A stretch of 64,000 nt of DNA from Lates calcarifer (lineage: Eukaryota; Chordata; Actinopteri; Centropomidae): assembly GCF_001640805.2 (NCBI RefSeq), contig NC_066843.1, positions 6,655,621-6,719,620 on the forward strand, read 5' to 3'. The position numbers were made by a program, and so were the translations under genes. The notes beneath the pieces were generated by a model. It did no database searches. It worked only from the letters and a program-made list of their open reading frames with translations, and was not told the origin of the DNA. Positions 12,648 to 25,397 of the stretch are shown here, piece by piece (position 1 is the stretch's first letter; every line of letters starts with the position of its first letter).

Positions 12648-14300
12648 CAAGTGATTCAGCTTTGCTGGCAGGCTTAGCACAGATCGCCTTTTGTAACAGA
12701 CATTGCAGCTAATATCCTTAAAGATAAAAAGTGTTAATGTCTAATCACGATATTCACATTTTTTTGGAAAGACAAATGGTAGGTGATAAAAGGATTCATG
12801 CACATTTACACAGATAATACATCTTTTTTTTTAGTTAGTAGAAATATTTAGAACAGAAGGAAAAGGTTTTACTAAAAGTGAAAAATTCTCAGTGTTTCCT
12901 CTTTCCACCGTTTGCCTTAACCATAGCTTGCATTTTGGTATTTATCTGTTTTTGTTTTTTCAGTATCTGAAAATCCACATTATTCTAGCACTTTTTCAGA
13001 ACAGCACAGAATGTGTCTCATAATGTGACAGTATGTTTCACCTGTTCCCTTTTCAAGTAGCCCCAAAGATGTTCAAAGGTTGGCAACTGTGCAAGGAAAT
13101 CCACGCGAGTCAGCACCATTTACTGTTCGTTCGAGTTCAGACAGGGCTTGTGTAGCTCATGCATTTAAGTCAGAAGGAATGACATTCATCAGCATTCATG
13201 CTTCTCCTCTGCTGATGTGAGATCCATCCTGTGCAACACGTCAACAGGCCAGTTGTCACCACATCGCAGTATTTCCAACACCGTGTATGACTCTAAGTCC
13301 AGCTGCAGCCATAATCTTCAGTCTGATCAAACTTTTTTGAACCTAATAGTCTGTTATCAAGGTTGTAGTTTTTCTAAGTCTGTTCTGTTTGTTTTGTATC
13401 TTGCATGCAGATGCTGTTCTGTCTTGTCAAGATATTACTGATATATTGAATTATATATGTTTTACTCTTTCAGAAAATTCTTCTCAAACATCATATTCAG
13501 ATATATTTCAGTTTAAAAGTTGGACTGAATACATTCTGGTGTAGGAGGTTCAAGAATCAGGTATTAAAAGGTATGAATTTAGTAAAAAAGAGAACTTCAT
13601 TCGCTTTTGATAAATAATAGAAACAAACAGTTATCAACAGAAGACTTGAGTCTTTTTGGAAACCACTCGAAAACTGGCGCATTTTATTGCTTTACTCGTA
13701 TTTTGCAATGATTGTATTCATGGCATGTTTCTCTTTGATGTTTCTCTCTTTAAATGTTATATATTTAAATGACTACATTGATCAATTGAAGAGTTGTGTA
13801 TTTGAAAAAAGTGTGTGTTTAAAAATTGAACTGATTGTGAACTGATTATGATCATTTACTTTGTTTCTGAAAAACAAATGAAAGCAGATCCTCAGTATCT
13901 TTCTCTCTCTCTGTTTTGCTGTAAGCTTGTGTCCTACCTCAGAGCTGTAAAAAGAAAAATCTTCACGCCTTTTGGTTGTTCCTCTTTTGATTGTGTAAGA
14001 TTTTCCTCAATTTTCCTCTCGAGAGACTAATTTCCAAACAGAACATTCTTATTTGCACTGACAAATATTCCTCCAGTGTGTTTACTGTGCCCTGTGCATC
14101 TACGGTGTACTATATCCTTAAGTGTGTTTGTTCTCAGAATGTCAAGTTTTCAAATGTAATAGCCTGTAGATTTTCTCATACATGTATGTATATATACACA
14201 TATATAGATATAGATATATTTAAATAGATATTCATTAAAAATGTTTTAGAACACAATGTAATACACATTTTAATGACCAAATAAAAATATTTTCTGCCAT
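12648..14300 (+). other. galr2: Probable galr2 3' UTR
   Basis: AT-rich sequence follows the stop. The first AATAAA I find after the stop on this strand is at 14279-14284, which would give a 3' UTR of about 1.65 kb. A TATATA/GATA-rich microsatellite lies just before it (about 14185-14230). There is no coding content. Confidence 0.5.
14279..14284 (+). terminator. galr2: Candidate galr2 polyadenylation signal
   Basis: A canonical AATAAA, the first on the + strand downstream of the galr2 stop codon. No downstream GU-rich element was evaluated in detail. Confidence 0.45.
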
Positions 14301-14670
14301 CAGGTTTTATGGAGGTTTAATTTAACTCACAATGCACATATTTGTCACCAGATAGATAGATAGATCAATATTAAAAAATCATGAGCAGCAGCAGTGTCTC
14401 AGCCAGCACTGTCTAAGATCTAAACATCTCTGAATTTTTCTTGTGCCTTGGAGAATTAGAGGTTTTCCCACTTTCCCACCCACATGCAGTCCAGGAAACA
14501 GCATGAAACCACCAAAGGGTTTCACTACAGGCAGCAATAGGTCGCCCTCCTTATTAGCTGCTTGATATTCACATGGAGGCAGAAATGTCAGAGATAGAAA
14601 TCCCAAAACAAATAAAGCAAAAACTCTTTGCATGATTAGACACCCTTAAAGCTTAGTGAGAAAATACATT

Positions 14671-14950
14671 CACTATCCACTTTTTTGGGTACACCTGTAG
14701 AATCTAATGCAATCCAGTACAACTGATCTGCCATATAGAGTACTTTCTATAATGCCTATAATGTTTGGTTTTTGTTGACACTGTCTTTGAAGTGTTAATT
14801 GAACTCTATGTCTGAGTATTTAGGTTGTAGTGAGTGGTGGTGTTGCACTGAACTTTAAGCTTATATCCATGTACTGATGAACATTGCATAACATTTTATA
14901 TGATGAGACTGTTTGGTCCAAGCAACATTCTAACAGGTTTAAAACAATGA
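14671..14950 (+). repeat. Fish interspersed repeat relic ('ggtacacctgt...caatccagtacaac')
   Basis: The segment beginning TTCACTATCCACTTTTTTGG and continuing with GGTACACCTGTAGAATCTAA, then a TTTTTGTTGACACTGTC block and TTTAGGTTGTAGTGAG, resembles a widespread teleost repeat whose ends read 'cactttattaggtacacctgt'. The match is from memory. A stub of the opposite end of the same family appears near 56.30 kb. Confidence 0.6.
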
Positions 14951-17439
14951 TCTGCAGACACCTCAGATGGCTTCCTGGATTTTGAGTTATCGGTTCACTA
15001 TGCTGTGTACATTCCCAGAGGCAATTTTTAGGTGGGTGGTTGGTCACATATGATCATCACTCCCCAGTCTCTGCTGCACTGAGCTTGAGGCTTGTAGGGA
15101 GTGATAAGGTCAAAGCATAGAAGTTAAATATAAACAGTTTATTCACATAATGTATTCCTTGTGTGTGCTTGCAGACTGAAATGCACAATTTTGATATTTG
15201 CTGTTTTTTTTAAACAACTGGACGACTGATTAATCTACTAACATGGAAAAGTCAAGGTAATGCTCTACATCTATTCCCAAAAGACAATAAATACCAGAAA
15301 ATATATTGTATACATTTGCCTCTTACTGTATGTTTATACACAATGCAGCTTTTTGTTGCTGCTGTTTTCTGCTGCAGAAGTAAGAGATGGCATTAATGAA
15401 CACACGCAGCACAACACAGCAGATCCCCAAGAGACTGCTATTGCTGTGGGAGGTGAGAAAAGAGCCGGCAGCATTGCGGGTCATGCTGCACTTTAAAGAA
15501 GGCACTAATGAATAAATTAGACTGTTGTTGTCATAAAAGAAGCAGACTAAATTGACATTAGGTAATGATGTCCTAACTTTTCAACTTCTTCCTTTAATTG
15601 GATCTCTGTCTGCACAGCAGGGCAAAAGAGAGAAGAAAGGAATCAACACAGCAGGATGTTGTACAAACAAATGTAACCATGCAGCATACAGTGCATGAGC
15701 AAAGTTTTGGTTGCAGAAATGGGCTGGGTGACCTAAGTGACAAATTCATCAGAGGTGTAAGGTGGACCAAGACAATGAAGGCATGTATTATAACCGTAAG
15801 ATGTATCTTCTCTTAGTCCTTAATGGAAAACCAGAGAACAGGACACTTTAGTAATCCATTCATCAGCTACACATAAAAAGTTGCCCCAGGAACAAGCATC
15901 ATTCATCAGTGTAAAAGACAGCACGTGCTAATGCCTCTCACACATTTCCACCAATGTGTCTACAAGCCCATGGAGTCCTGAGTGTCCCATTATAACAATT
16001 AAACACTTTTTTTTTTAGAGGTTAATCAATCATCCGAGTTCTCAATTGCTTAATCACATTTTATGAAACCCAGCAAACACCATATCATTTCATTTCATAC
16101 TTTCAAATTTCCCCTCTGTATGAGCAGTCTGTTATCCTGCTCTGATGCGCATTTAAAGATATTTGATATGTACATTTAATTTCTGTGCGAAAGCGATGAG
16201 AAATTGATATAATTTTTGGAGAAAATGAGCCGTGCTTGTGCGCAGTGCACCGAGAATCATGATTTGTATTTAACAACTCATTTGAATTCATACGACTGAG
16301 GAAAACTGTAAAGCGTATCACCGAAGTGTCTTTAAAGTCACGGCTGCTAAACTTTGGAGTTCTCTCCTTTTATTGTGAAGCACTTTGTGATGTCTGATCT
16401 AGACAAGTGCTGCATATATGAATACATTTTACTTATTCTTACTACAGAGAGCAGCATTAGTGTCAAAGAGGTCTTGTTGAATTACCATCTTGCATATACT
16501 GCTCTTTACGGTGAGATTACGTAAGATACAACCAGCAGGATCCCTTAAGATTACTAAAAAAAAAATAAAGATAAAACTCGTGAAACAACACTAAGTATGA
16601 CAATATACAGACAGTAGTATATCAACAAAACATGACAGAAAACAGAAATTCAATTACAATCACGTATCAAGTATCTGTTTTGAAATCTCTTCAAGCTTCA
16701 TTTTCTCGCAATCACAAAAGAATGATTTTATGATCTCAACCCAAGACTCTCTCCCTATGATTCTCACATCATCTACTTTAATGAGCAATCTCTGCCGGTT
16801 ATGTCTCCTGACACATTTGACATCAGCAGATAACTAACAGACAATTTATGCCTTCATGCAGCTGTAACCAAATATAAAGTCACTTTAATTAATATCCCTG
16901 GTTGTCAACAGTTATAGACAGAATATAGACAGAATTATACATAAAGAGATTTAGAAAAGATTTCTAACAAATTTCCAAAAGGTGGTAGAAAACCACATCA
17001 CAGGAGGAAAAAAGTCTCAAGCAGAGGCTGCTGTTTGTTTTCTGATCACGCATGATTTACATATCAGAACCATGTGTTTTGTGTTATTTAATGCACACAA
17101 AAATATGCATTATTCTGGTTAATTGCCTTAACCATTACTGTTACAGCAAAGGTAAATTAAGGATGAAAATTTAATTGACAGTGATTCAGCTGACGTAAAA
17201 AGACGCACTGATCCACACCAACAAGAAGTCCATTATCAGGGAAGTTGGATGTGCTGCCGCTGAGGGAACAAAGCTTTTACTGAAACACACATCTCACACT
17301 TAAGTGACTAAATGTGTACCTACAAAGTGGGGTTAGAGAGTGGGTGTTCTCTTTTTTTTGTGAATGTTAATGCCTTATGTGATGTAGCCCAGGAAATTAT
17401 GGCTGTTAGGTTGGAAGTGATTGTAGGAAATTTATACTT

Positions 17440-17680
17440 ACATCACTGATAACCTTGACAGGGTCTGTGTTAGTGCTATGGTTGCTCTGGAAACCACTCT
17501 GCAGTTTATTATAGAGATCATTTAAGGGCATAGGGGCAGCTGCTATTTTTGACCAGTTTTGCTGAAAAAATGATGGCTTGAAACTCTCTAAAAAACATTT
17601 GTTTAAGAAGTAATGTTTTGTAAATGCTCCTTTATGTTCTGCAAGTACATGCATGTGTACTGTACAGACACACACATCTA
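17440..17680 (-). pseudogene. LINE reverse-transcriptase fragment
   Basis: The - strand translation contains LYNKLQSGFQSNHSTNTD followed by PVKVISDV. This is the 'FQSGFRxxHSTETALLKV' block just before the catalytic palm of L2/Rex1-type non-LTR reverse transcriptases common in fish. The upstream part (AAAPMPLNDL) is degenerate and everything after SDV is lost. It is a short dead fragment; the exact clade cannot be told from this length. Confidence 0.65.
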
Positions 17681-19324
17681 CTTAACAGCTAAAATTAGAT
17701 TTAAGGAAGATGTGTGGAGTGGACACAGGGGATGATGGGAAGGTTTGAGTGATCAAGTTCTTCTGGACTGACTATATTAAGCTGCAGGAGAGGAAATTAG
17801 ATTTCTCAGTTTAGTTACACCTGGCTGATTCCCCTACCAGACATGAATCCTTTGTTGACAAAGGGTGAAAATCTATTGTGTTTAAAAGTGGTGAGGGTTC
17901 GATGAAAGACTGAGTCAACCTATGGCAACTAATAATCCAAGACCTTAGGCAATGAAAGAAACCTTGGAGGAAGTAATTCAAAGACCTCTCCAAGACCTCT
18001 TTGTAGGAGTATCTATATGGCATAAGGAGAAATTTGAAGTTGTTTCATATGACCAAGGTTGTTTTTTTGTTGTTTTTTTTTTTGCTGACAGACCTATACA
18101 TAAGACGCAGGAATCTAAGATCAGTTTATCAGTATGCAGTATCAGTGTGTAGCTGGTATGTTACTGAGAATAGTCCAAAACACAAACTGGGTTCACACAC
18201 CTAAATGAATTAGATATTTTCATTTATTTGGTTTACACTGTTGAGTGAACGCTGGGGAAAATACACCATGCCTTCTTCAACATGCAAAAGTCTGTTAGAG
18301 TCATGGTTGGCTCCTTTTAGCTTTTCACCAGCAATCATTGTCAATCAACTAACTACCAACAGGTGTGCCAACTGGCTACCTGTGATCAGATCAGGTGTGC
18401 CTCATTAAAAACCTTGCAAGGACTCCTCCCAACTCTAAATTCCATGTTTAACAACCAACAGATGAAACTATACATTCACGGAAATATATGCAGTAGGATA
18501 GAAGCTCTAAACATGAGCATTATGATCAATTCCAAAAAAGAAAAAAATTAAACCACTATGGACAATAATAAAAAACTACACAATGAATGAAATGAATGAA
18601 AATGTCAGGGAAACCTTTATAAGTCATTGTAAGACAAAAGTTGGTTTAAGAAAATGTTCACAAGTTGTTACAGGAAAGGAAACAGGTTGAATTCCTCATT
18701 TAAATTAGCAGCAGACATAGGTGATTAATGCTAAAATCCAACCAGTTTCTCACTGAATTGGTGGTCTTTCTTGATCACCACCCTTTCGATACCAACACAC
18801 TCTAATTGGGAAGCACAGTGCTTGCTGTCTCTTCAAACAGTGAACAACAAGGGAGGTAAAATCAACATGTCTGATGGATGACTTATTCTTTCTGTTAATT
18901 GGCAAAAAGTGTTTCCCACATAGATTTCGAATTCTTGACTTGATATGAAAATAATCACCTGAAAAAATAGTCTTGTTTTGGTAACATTGTCACAGGCACT
19001 ACAATTTATACAATGAAAACAGCCTTTGATAAAAGAGTTTGATTGTTGGAAAGAGATGGGGATGTCTTATCGGTAAATAGAGTTTAAAGACTAAAAGCAC
19101 ATATTTTTTACAAATGATTTCATCTTTGAGCTAGCTTCCCTGTAAGTGAGCACATAATTAACAGGATATGGCTTCTTTTGTTTGTTTCTCTTGAGGTTTC
19201 AGATGTCTCTACTATGGATACTGATCTGTGATACTAATACCCTACTAGTATGTATACAACGGTGGTTTTTCCAAATGAATGACATAATTTCAAGACATTA
19301 AAAAAAAACGAAAATGCATACTAA

Positions 19325-20196
19325 TATACACCGATTGGCCATAACACTAAAACCACTGTCAGCTGATGTGATAACATCCATCATCTTGTTACAATACAAT
19401 GTTCTGCTGAGGAACCATGTGTCCTTCATTCATCTGATTGTTACTTTGACAACTACCACCCATCCAGACATTGTTTTAGACCAAGCACACACCCCCAATG
19501 GCAACAACACTCCCCAATGTCAGGGGCCTCCCCCAGCAGGATAATGCTCTCACCACACCACAAAAACTGCTCAGAAATGTCTCTTTTTCGTGTTTCATGA
19601 ATCATGAAACACGTGTTTCAAGAGCCCCAGGTGCTGACCTGGCCTCCAGACTCCCCAGATCCCTATCTGACCTGACCCAGCATCTGTGGGATGATCCTGA
19701 ACAAGTCAGATCCATGGAGGTCCCATCCTGCAACCAATAGGACCCAAAGGATCTGCTGCCAGTATCCTGGTGTCAGACACTACAGGAGATCTTCGGAGAT
19801 CCCATGTCTAAGCCCTAACTGTTTTGCCAGTAGGAAGGGGACGTATGCAATATTAGGCAGGTCCCAAAGGTACTGAATCAGATTGGGGAGTTTAGAGCCC
19901 AGGTCAACAGCTTTGGCTCTTTGTCATATTCCTCAAAACATTTCTGAGCAGTTTTTGTGATGTGGTGGGAACATTATCCTGCTAGGGAAGGCCCCTGACA
20001 TTGGGGAGTGTTGTTGCTATTGGAGGGGTGTGTGCTTGGTTTGTGACAATATTTAGGTGGGTGGTACATGACAAAGTAACATCTAGATGAATGTCAGGAC
20101 CAAAGGTTCCTCAGCAGAACATTGTGTTATAACAAGATGATCGATGTTACTCACTTCATCCATCAATGGTCATTATGTTATGGCTGATCAGTGTAC
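19325..20196. mobile_element. Fold-back element of two inverted Tc1-like relics
   Basis: The left end reads ATACACCGATTGGCCATAAC. The right end, reverse-complemented, reads TACACTGATCAGCCATAACA. The similarity does not stop at short terminal repeats: long inward stretches match in inverted orientation, for example GTTCTGCTGAGGAACC and AACACTCCCCAATGTCAGGG on the left strand and again on the opposite strand of the right half. Each half also carries remnants of Tc1-like transposase coding (a Pro-Asp-Ser-Pro / LTWP block and a KDLLPVSWCQ-type tail), all interrupted. It is non-autonomous and decayed. Confidence 0.75.
19589..19613. repeat. 11-bp near-perfect hairpin inside the fold-back element
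   Basis: CGTGTTTCATG (19589-19599) and its reverse complement CATGAAACACG (19603-19613) flank three bases. It lies in the left arm of the fold-back element and has no obvious partner in the right arm. Confidence 0.7.
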
Positions 20197-21810
20197 ATTG
20201 CAGAATACAGATGAACAAAATTATGAATAAATTCAGTTTGAGTGGAGAGAATATCATTAAAATCAAAAGCAGAATTACAGGTCAGAGTTCTAGGTGAAAA
20301 TCCCTAAAAGCAGCAACATCACCCAAATTTAAAATTTAAAGTAAAAGTTAAGTACCTAACATGAGTACTTTCCCACGCTCTGTCAGAATCAGGACCTGAC
20401 ATTTTCTTTTAATGACACAACACAGATTTCATTAGCGCATAAAAGACCAGTCCAACTTCAGTATTTTCCAATTGAATCATCTTATAATATATTATATTTG
20501 TATTTGTTTTGGATGGTGACTTAATCTTGACATTTTGCACAGTAGAGTCAAGAGTATGTAAGGTCTGACAACATGTTCCACCACAGGTTTGCCAGGAAAC
20601 CGACTCGAATAATAACTATATAAGAGTATCTTGTCTTATGCCTCTGAGTAGGTCACTGGATCAACCTCTTGCTTGCTACAGTGTGTAAACCAGTGTATGT
20701 ATTGCAGACCAAATGGTATGCAGTTCCTTTATATACAAGCTATTGCCTCATGGACTGAGGTTACAAAGTCAAGCCCCTACAACTCAAAGGAAGGAGTGAG
20801 TCAAACGAGCAGTGTTTACAGGCAAGTCAGCATGCTGGAGAGAGATCTTATCAACGGTATCACAAAGACACAACAGGTAGCAGGAAGTGAAGTCAAACTG
20901 TGTCTTTGAGTGGCGTGTATCAAAACACCTGTGGTGCTGCTGTGCAGCTGTGTTTACCACACGTCTGAGGCTGTTAAGACACAATTACACGAGGAATTTA
21001 AATAAGCATAAAAAACAGTCTAATCAGTGGCTGTTTGTTCAATTTAACTCCATGAGGTGGCTTTAGGCACTGACCAAACAACGTATTGGCATCACACAAG
21101 GGTCGTTTTAATTTTCTAATCTGAGCTGGGTGATTTGTCAGTAGTCCAGTATGAGCCTGTGGGTTGAGAGTTTGATTGGCATGAATCTGAGGGAGGACAA
21201 GTCAGACAACATGGCAGCAGAAGCAGCAGCAGTGTAGCCTTATTTGCTACATTTAAGCTGCTCTCCTAGGTACGAGATGTTGATTTGCTTGTGTTAGAAA
21301 AAGTAATAGTGGCACAATTCCTGGTAATCTCTGCAGGAAACTGATTCTGAGTCCTGATCAATATGTAAACAGCCAGAGAAAAAGAGAACAGTGCTCCATA
21401 CTTGTCATGCTCTCAGATGATGAGGTCAGTGCAGGTTAAACAAGAGAATCTCTAATGTTTTATATCCAGAAAAAAATCCATTCACATCTGTATTTATGTT
21501 CAGTGCACACATTGATCCATAGTTCTATGCTTATGCATGCACATTATCTGATATGCTTGTCTGATATGTTTTGGTAGAAGGATCACTGAGATACTAATGT
21601 ATCTGCTACTACAAGGAAACTAAGAGTGCCATCTTCAGTCTGCATCAAAACACTGCAGTTATGCTCAACTCCAAAACAAATGCAAGTCATCTGCCAATTG
21701 AAATGCTCCTGGGTGTGCTGTCAGTGCACAACAACACCACAACCACCACCTATACAGGTCCTTTAATCTACAGTACGTCCACCTGCACTAAATGAAGACA
21801 CAGAACTCAA

Positions 21811-24800
21811 GCACTGGTTTATTGCATGTATTTATTGTCCAGGTACCTTTAAACGGTAACCATGCTAGTTAGTGAACAGAAACAGGTCTAGGGTACTGAC
21901 CGTGCTTACTGGGCTGCTGGTTGATGACAATTGAAGTTGTACATATTTACATAGAAAAGGTGGAATAATGACAATCATTGAACAGGAACAACTTTGCAAA
22001 ATAATAATAAAAAAACAATAACATCTAAACAAAAAAAATATAAAGCTAGTCCCTGGCATTTACGCCCTCACATCTGTCTGAAAGTCAAACTGCAGACATC
22101 ATTAGCATAGTAATAAAGGCACTCTGATGTTTATATACATTTCATTGATCTTAAATAAGGGAAGTTCGCTTTTGGGGCTTTCACAGTAAGAATCATAACA
22201 GATTTGACACTCTATATTTCAAAAGAAATAAACAATGAAAATCAAGATAACACAAAGTATTTAACTTGATCATGTGTAATTCAGCAAACAAACGACCACT
22301 GGAGACAAATGTACTAAATATATTAAACTGATTTAAATTAGGAGTCTAAAAAAAGGCAGCATTGAAAAACACATCTAAAAACAAACAAACAGATAAACAA
22401 AAAAAGATATGCCCTCTGCTGGGTTTCTATGCAACACATACGATACAGCACTCTGGATTGAAGGTCCACTCATCTTTCTGCCTGCCGGCACAATGATGAG
22501 GTACAGAGAAGGAAAAAAAAAAAAATAGTAGCCTTGAATCTAAATGTCATGTAGCTTCCCCAGCGACTCTGAGTCATTGCTTTCAGTTTCATTTAGTGTG
22601 CTATTCAAGTGCAAAAGCCTCATTTACATTGCCAAATAGAGGAGACAGCGAATTTAAATTGGCTGTGACATTTTTTTCAGTATTGCAATAACAACAAAAT
22701 CTAAAAGTGCTGCAAGCTTCATGAAGTGTTTCATCTGAATGTTTATATCGAGATGCATCGGAAAACTGCACTTTATCCACTGCAAAAAAACAAACATAAA
22801 ACAGCCCATAAAAAATCCTAACAAGGATGCTGTGTAATAAGTACTGCCACAAAATGAAGGGGAATATAAGTGTGAAAGGATAATTCAAAACTGTACCTAC
22901 CATCTACTTTTGTTCTCTTTGGTGTAACGTGATCTATCAAAAGTAGATCATTTGCACTAAACAATTCATTCCTGCCAGGCACAAGATGTAGCTGTGATAA
23001 GCTAGAGAAGGCTACAGATTAGAAATCAGTTCTTAAAGCAGCCCTTTCTTAACTGATCCATCAACTAAGCAGTGATTAAAAGTTTAGGATGGTAAGTCTT
23101 GGGGATAGCGGAAATTAATGTACAGACCTTGAAGCTGGGAAAAAAAAAACATTTGATGGAAACATAACTGCAAACATGTCAGTGTCTGTTGGTTCTCATC
23201 AGCTCCTGTGGATTTAAATCTGTGATTGCAGAACTTCAGAGAAACGTAAATAGGTCGAACTCTCTTCTATACAGGCTGTACAATGGGAGAGCACTTACAG
23301 TGTGTTTAAATATGGCTTTGTATGATCTTAAAAGCACAAACATATCAACATTTGATAGTTATTCTGGTGACATTCACTGGCCTTCTCATTCAAATGCTGT
23401 GATGTGGCCTCGGACGAACGAGTCCAAGTACCTCGCTGACAGGCATAACCTTCAGTGAGCAGGTCTAACACGAACCTCTAATGTTGGATAATGTCAAATT
23501 TACTTTTAAGTCATTTAGTGTTAAACTGGAAATAATTAAAATAAAATTTAATAACAAGTAGAATTATTATTTTCCAAAGTCTCTCTATTCTTGATTTAGG
23601 AGCGAATTCACCCTCTCCTCCTGCAGATCACTTGAACTTCATAGATATTTTTAAGCTGTCTTGGTTTTCCAGATCTTGTCTTGACTTGTCAGTTCATAGT
23701 GACATTTCAGACAGTGGAAATTTCAAGCTGGAAGTGCACTGATATCTTTTTATAGCCTCCACTGCTTTGTTAGCATCAATTCAATCGTCATTCAGATATC
23801 TTGGTTGTCAGGAGCCCATTGTTGTTGAGTGTTTCCAAAAGGTTTGGAGAGTCAGAGAATCTAAAAGCTTGGGAAATGTCATCAGCTGGCCTGTCTTACA
23901 AGTCCTGCTGAGTTAATGAAAGTCTGACTATTTACTGTTTCATTTTTTGTCTATTTTTGAAGTACATGAACAAAAAGTAAGTGCATTAATGTTTGTTAAA
24001 AACCAACATAATATGCGATTTGCCCAAACATGTGCATACAACTGTATGTGTGGCCTCAAATTATTCTGAACATTTTTCTAATGTTACTTATTAAATAATC
24101 CAATGTAGATTTTAGATGAGGGCAACGTAATTATAAACCAACTTGCATAGATTCACCTTGTGATTTCCAATCATATCTTTCTTTATAGTACAATTGCATC
24201 TACTGTTGTTATTCCAAGGCAATTTTCTGTATACTTTAGCTGGGTTGGGTAAAAACAATGCAGTGAATGACTGTACATAAACACAGCCATCAGCCACATC
24301 TACATGCAGTACATACCAAATCACCAGAAAAATAAAATAACCTGTGCAATCTGCAGTAATGCAACCCAATAAAACAGCATTGCAATAAATAATAACTTTG
24401 TGAAACTGTATCACAGAGGAACTGATGCTAATTTGTTAAAGCTGAGTTTCTGGTGATGTGTTAGATTAGGCTATAATGTGTTACTTATATGTCGAATCCA
24501 TTACAACAGCAACACAAAGTTACACTTTGCTATTATACTGAATTACATTAGTCTGCAGTGGGGTGTCTATTTTTCTGGTCACTCTGTGTTTGGCGCTTTA
24601 GAAAACCATACTGCAGCCTACACCGAGACATAGTCAGTGGTATATAATACAATGACTGAATGCCCCAAAATAGTACTGGTAAGTGAAGTATTAAAAGCAC
24701 TTAGAAGAGCATAAACATATAGAGTCCAGAGGGCTCTTACAATTAATGAGAAAACAAACAAACAAATAAATCAGCCCTATAAAGGATTTTGATCGTCTTC

Positions 24801-25270
24801 AACAGGGGCGACACTCCTGCTTCAATAGGATTGAAAATGAGCATTTTAAATACTTAAATAGATATAAAATTTTGTTATCTTTTAACACAAACTGTACACA
24901 TTTCGTACCAATACATATAAAAATGACAAGTGTGATTACTTTAGAAAGGACACCCTCTGATACATCATATCAAAAATATGTAGCTTTAGTAGCACTTTTG
25001 TTCTTCATTTATCTAGTAAACTTTACAGTTCTACATTACACTCCAAGTGAACGAGGTTTTTTTTTTTCTTCTAGTTCAACGTCACTGCAGTGGCGTGACT
25101 ACTGAGCCTCATTAGTCACAACCACTGCTTTGCTCTTCTTCTCTTCTACGGTATCACTTTCTTCTCTGCTCCTCCGTTCTTCATCCTAAAACACTTCCTC
25201 TTCACCATCCAATCGCTCCTCTGCCTGCCACATGCTGGCTCCTCGGCTTTCTTCCTCTTCAACGTGCACT
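21811..25270 (-). other. axin1: Probable axin1 3' UTR
   Basis: From the axin1 stop (25271) leftward there is no other gene. Reading the - strand, the first canonical AATAAA signals I find are the pair at 21831-21836 and 21818-21823, about 3.4 kb after the stop. AT-rich composition and absence of splice-bounded coding blocks fit one long 3' UTR. Variant signals closer to the stop were not excluded. Confidence 0.5.
21818..21836 (-). terminator. axin1: Paired polyadenylation signals, candidate axin1 3' end
   Basis: Two AATAAA hexamers on the - strand, 13 bases apart (21836-21831 and 21823-21818). They are the first such signals downstream of the axin1 stop codon. Confidence 0.5.
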
Positions 25271-25397
25271 TCAGTCAATTTTTTCGACTTTCCCGATAAT
25301 CTTCTCCTCAAAGATGGGCAAGATAGCATCATCTTCACGCACCTCTTCGAACACCACCCCGCAGTCAAACTCGTCGCTAACCTTCTTGAAGTAATAT
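25271..25397 (-). CDS. axin1: axin1 coding exon 10 (end of DIX domain, stop)
   Basis: This exon codes [18 protein letters not shown] through [13 protein letters not shown], then TGA at 25273-25271. The acceptor is CTTTTTAG before 25397; the first base completes an Arg codon. It carries the C-terminal half of the polymerising DIX domain. Confidence 0.96.

Larger units (their letters stand above)
14301..21810. other. Intergenic region between convergent galr2 and axin1
   Basis: No functional gene is supported. It contains a fish repeat relic near 14.67-14.95 kb, a LINE reverse-transcriptase fragment near 17.4-17.7 kb and a Tc1-like fold-back element at 19.33-20.20 kb. A short open frame on the - strand (14379-14633) starts with a signal-peptide-like segment but has no family match. 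Confidence 0.6.

Noticed and set aside
12189..12680. 163-codon - strand open frame over galr2 exon 2
   Set aside because: It is the antisense shadow of the receptor coding sequence; no start context, splice sites or family features.
22601..24414. 100-codon - strand frames in the axin1 3' region
   Set aside because: They lie in the probable 3' UTR, have hydrophobic AT-driven composition and no domain.
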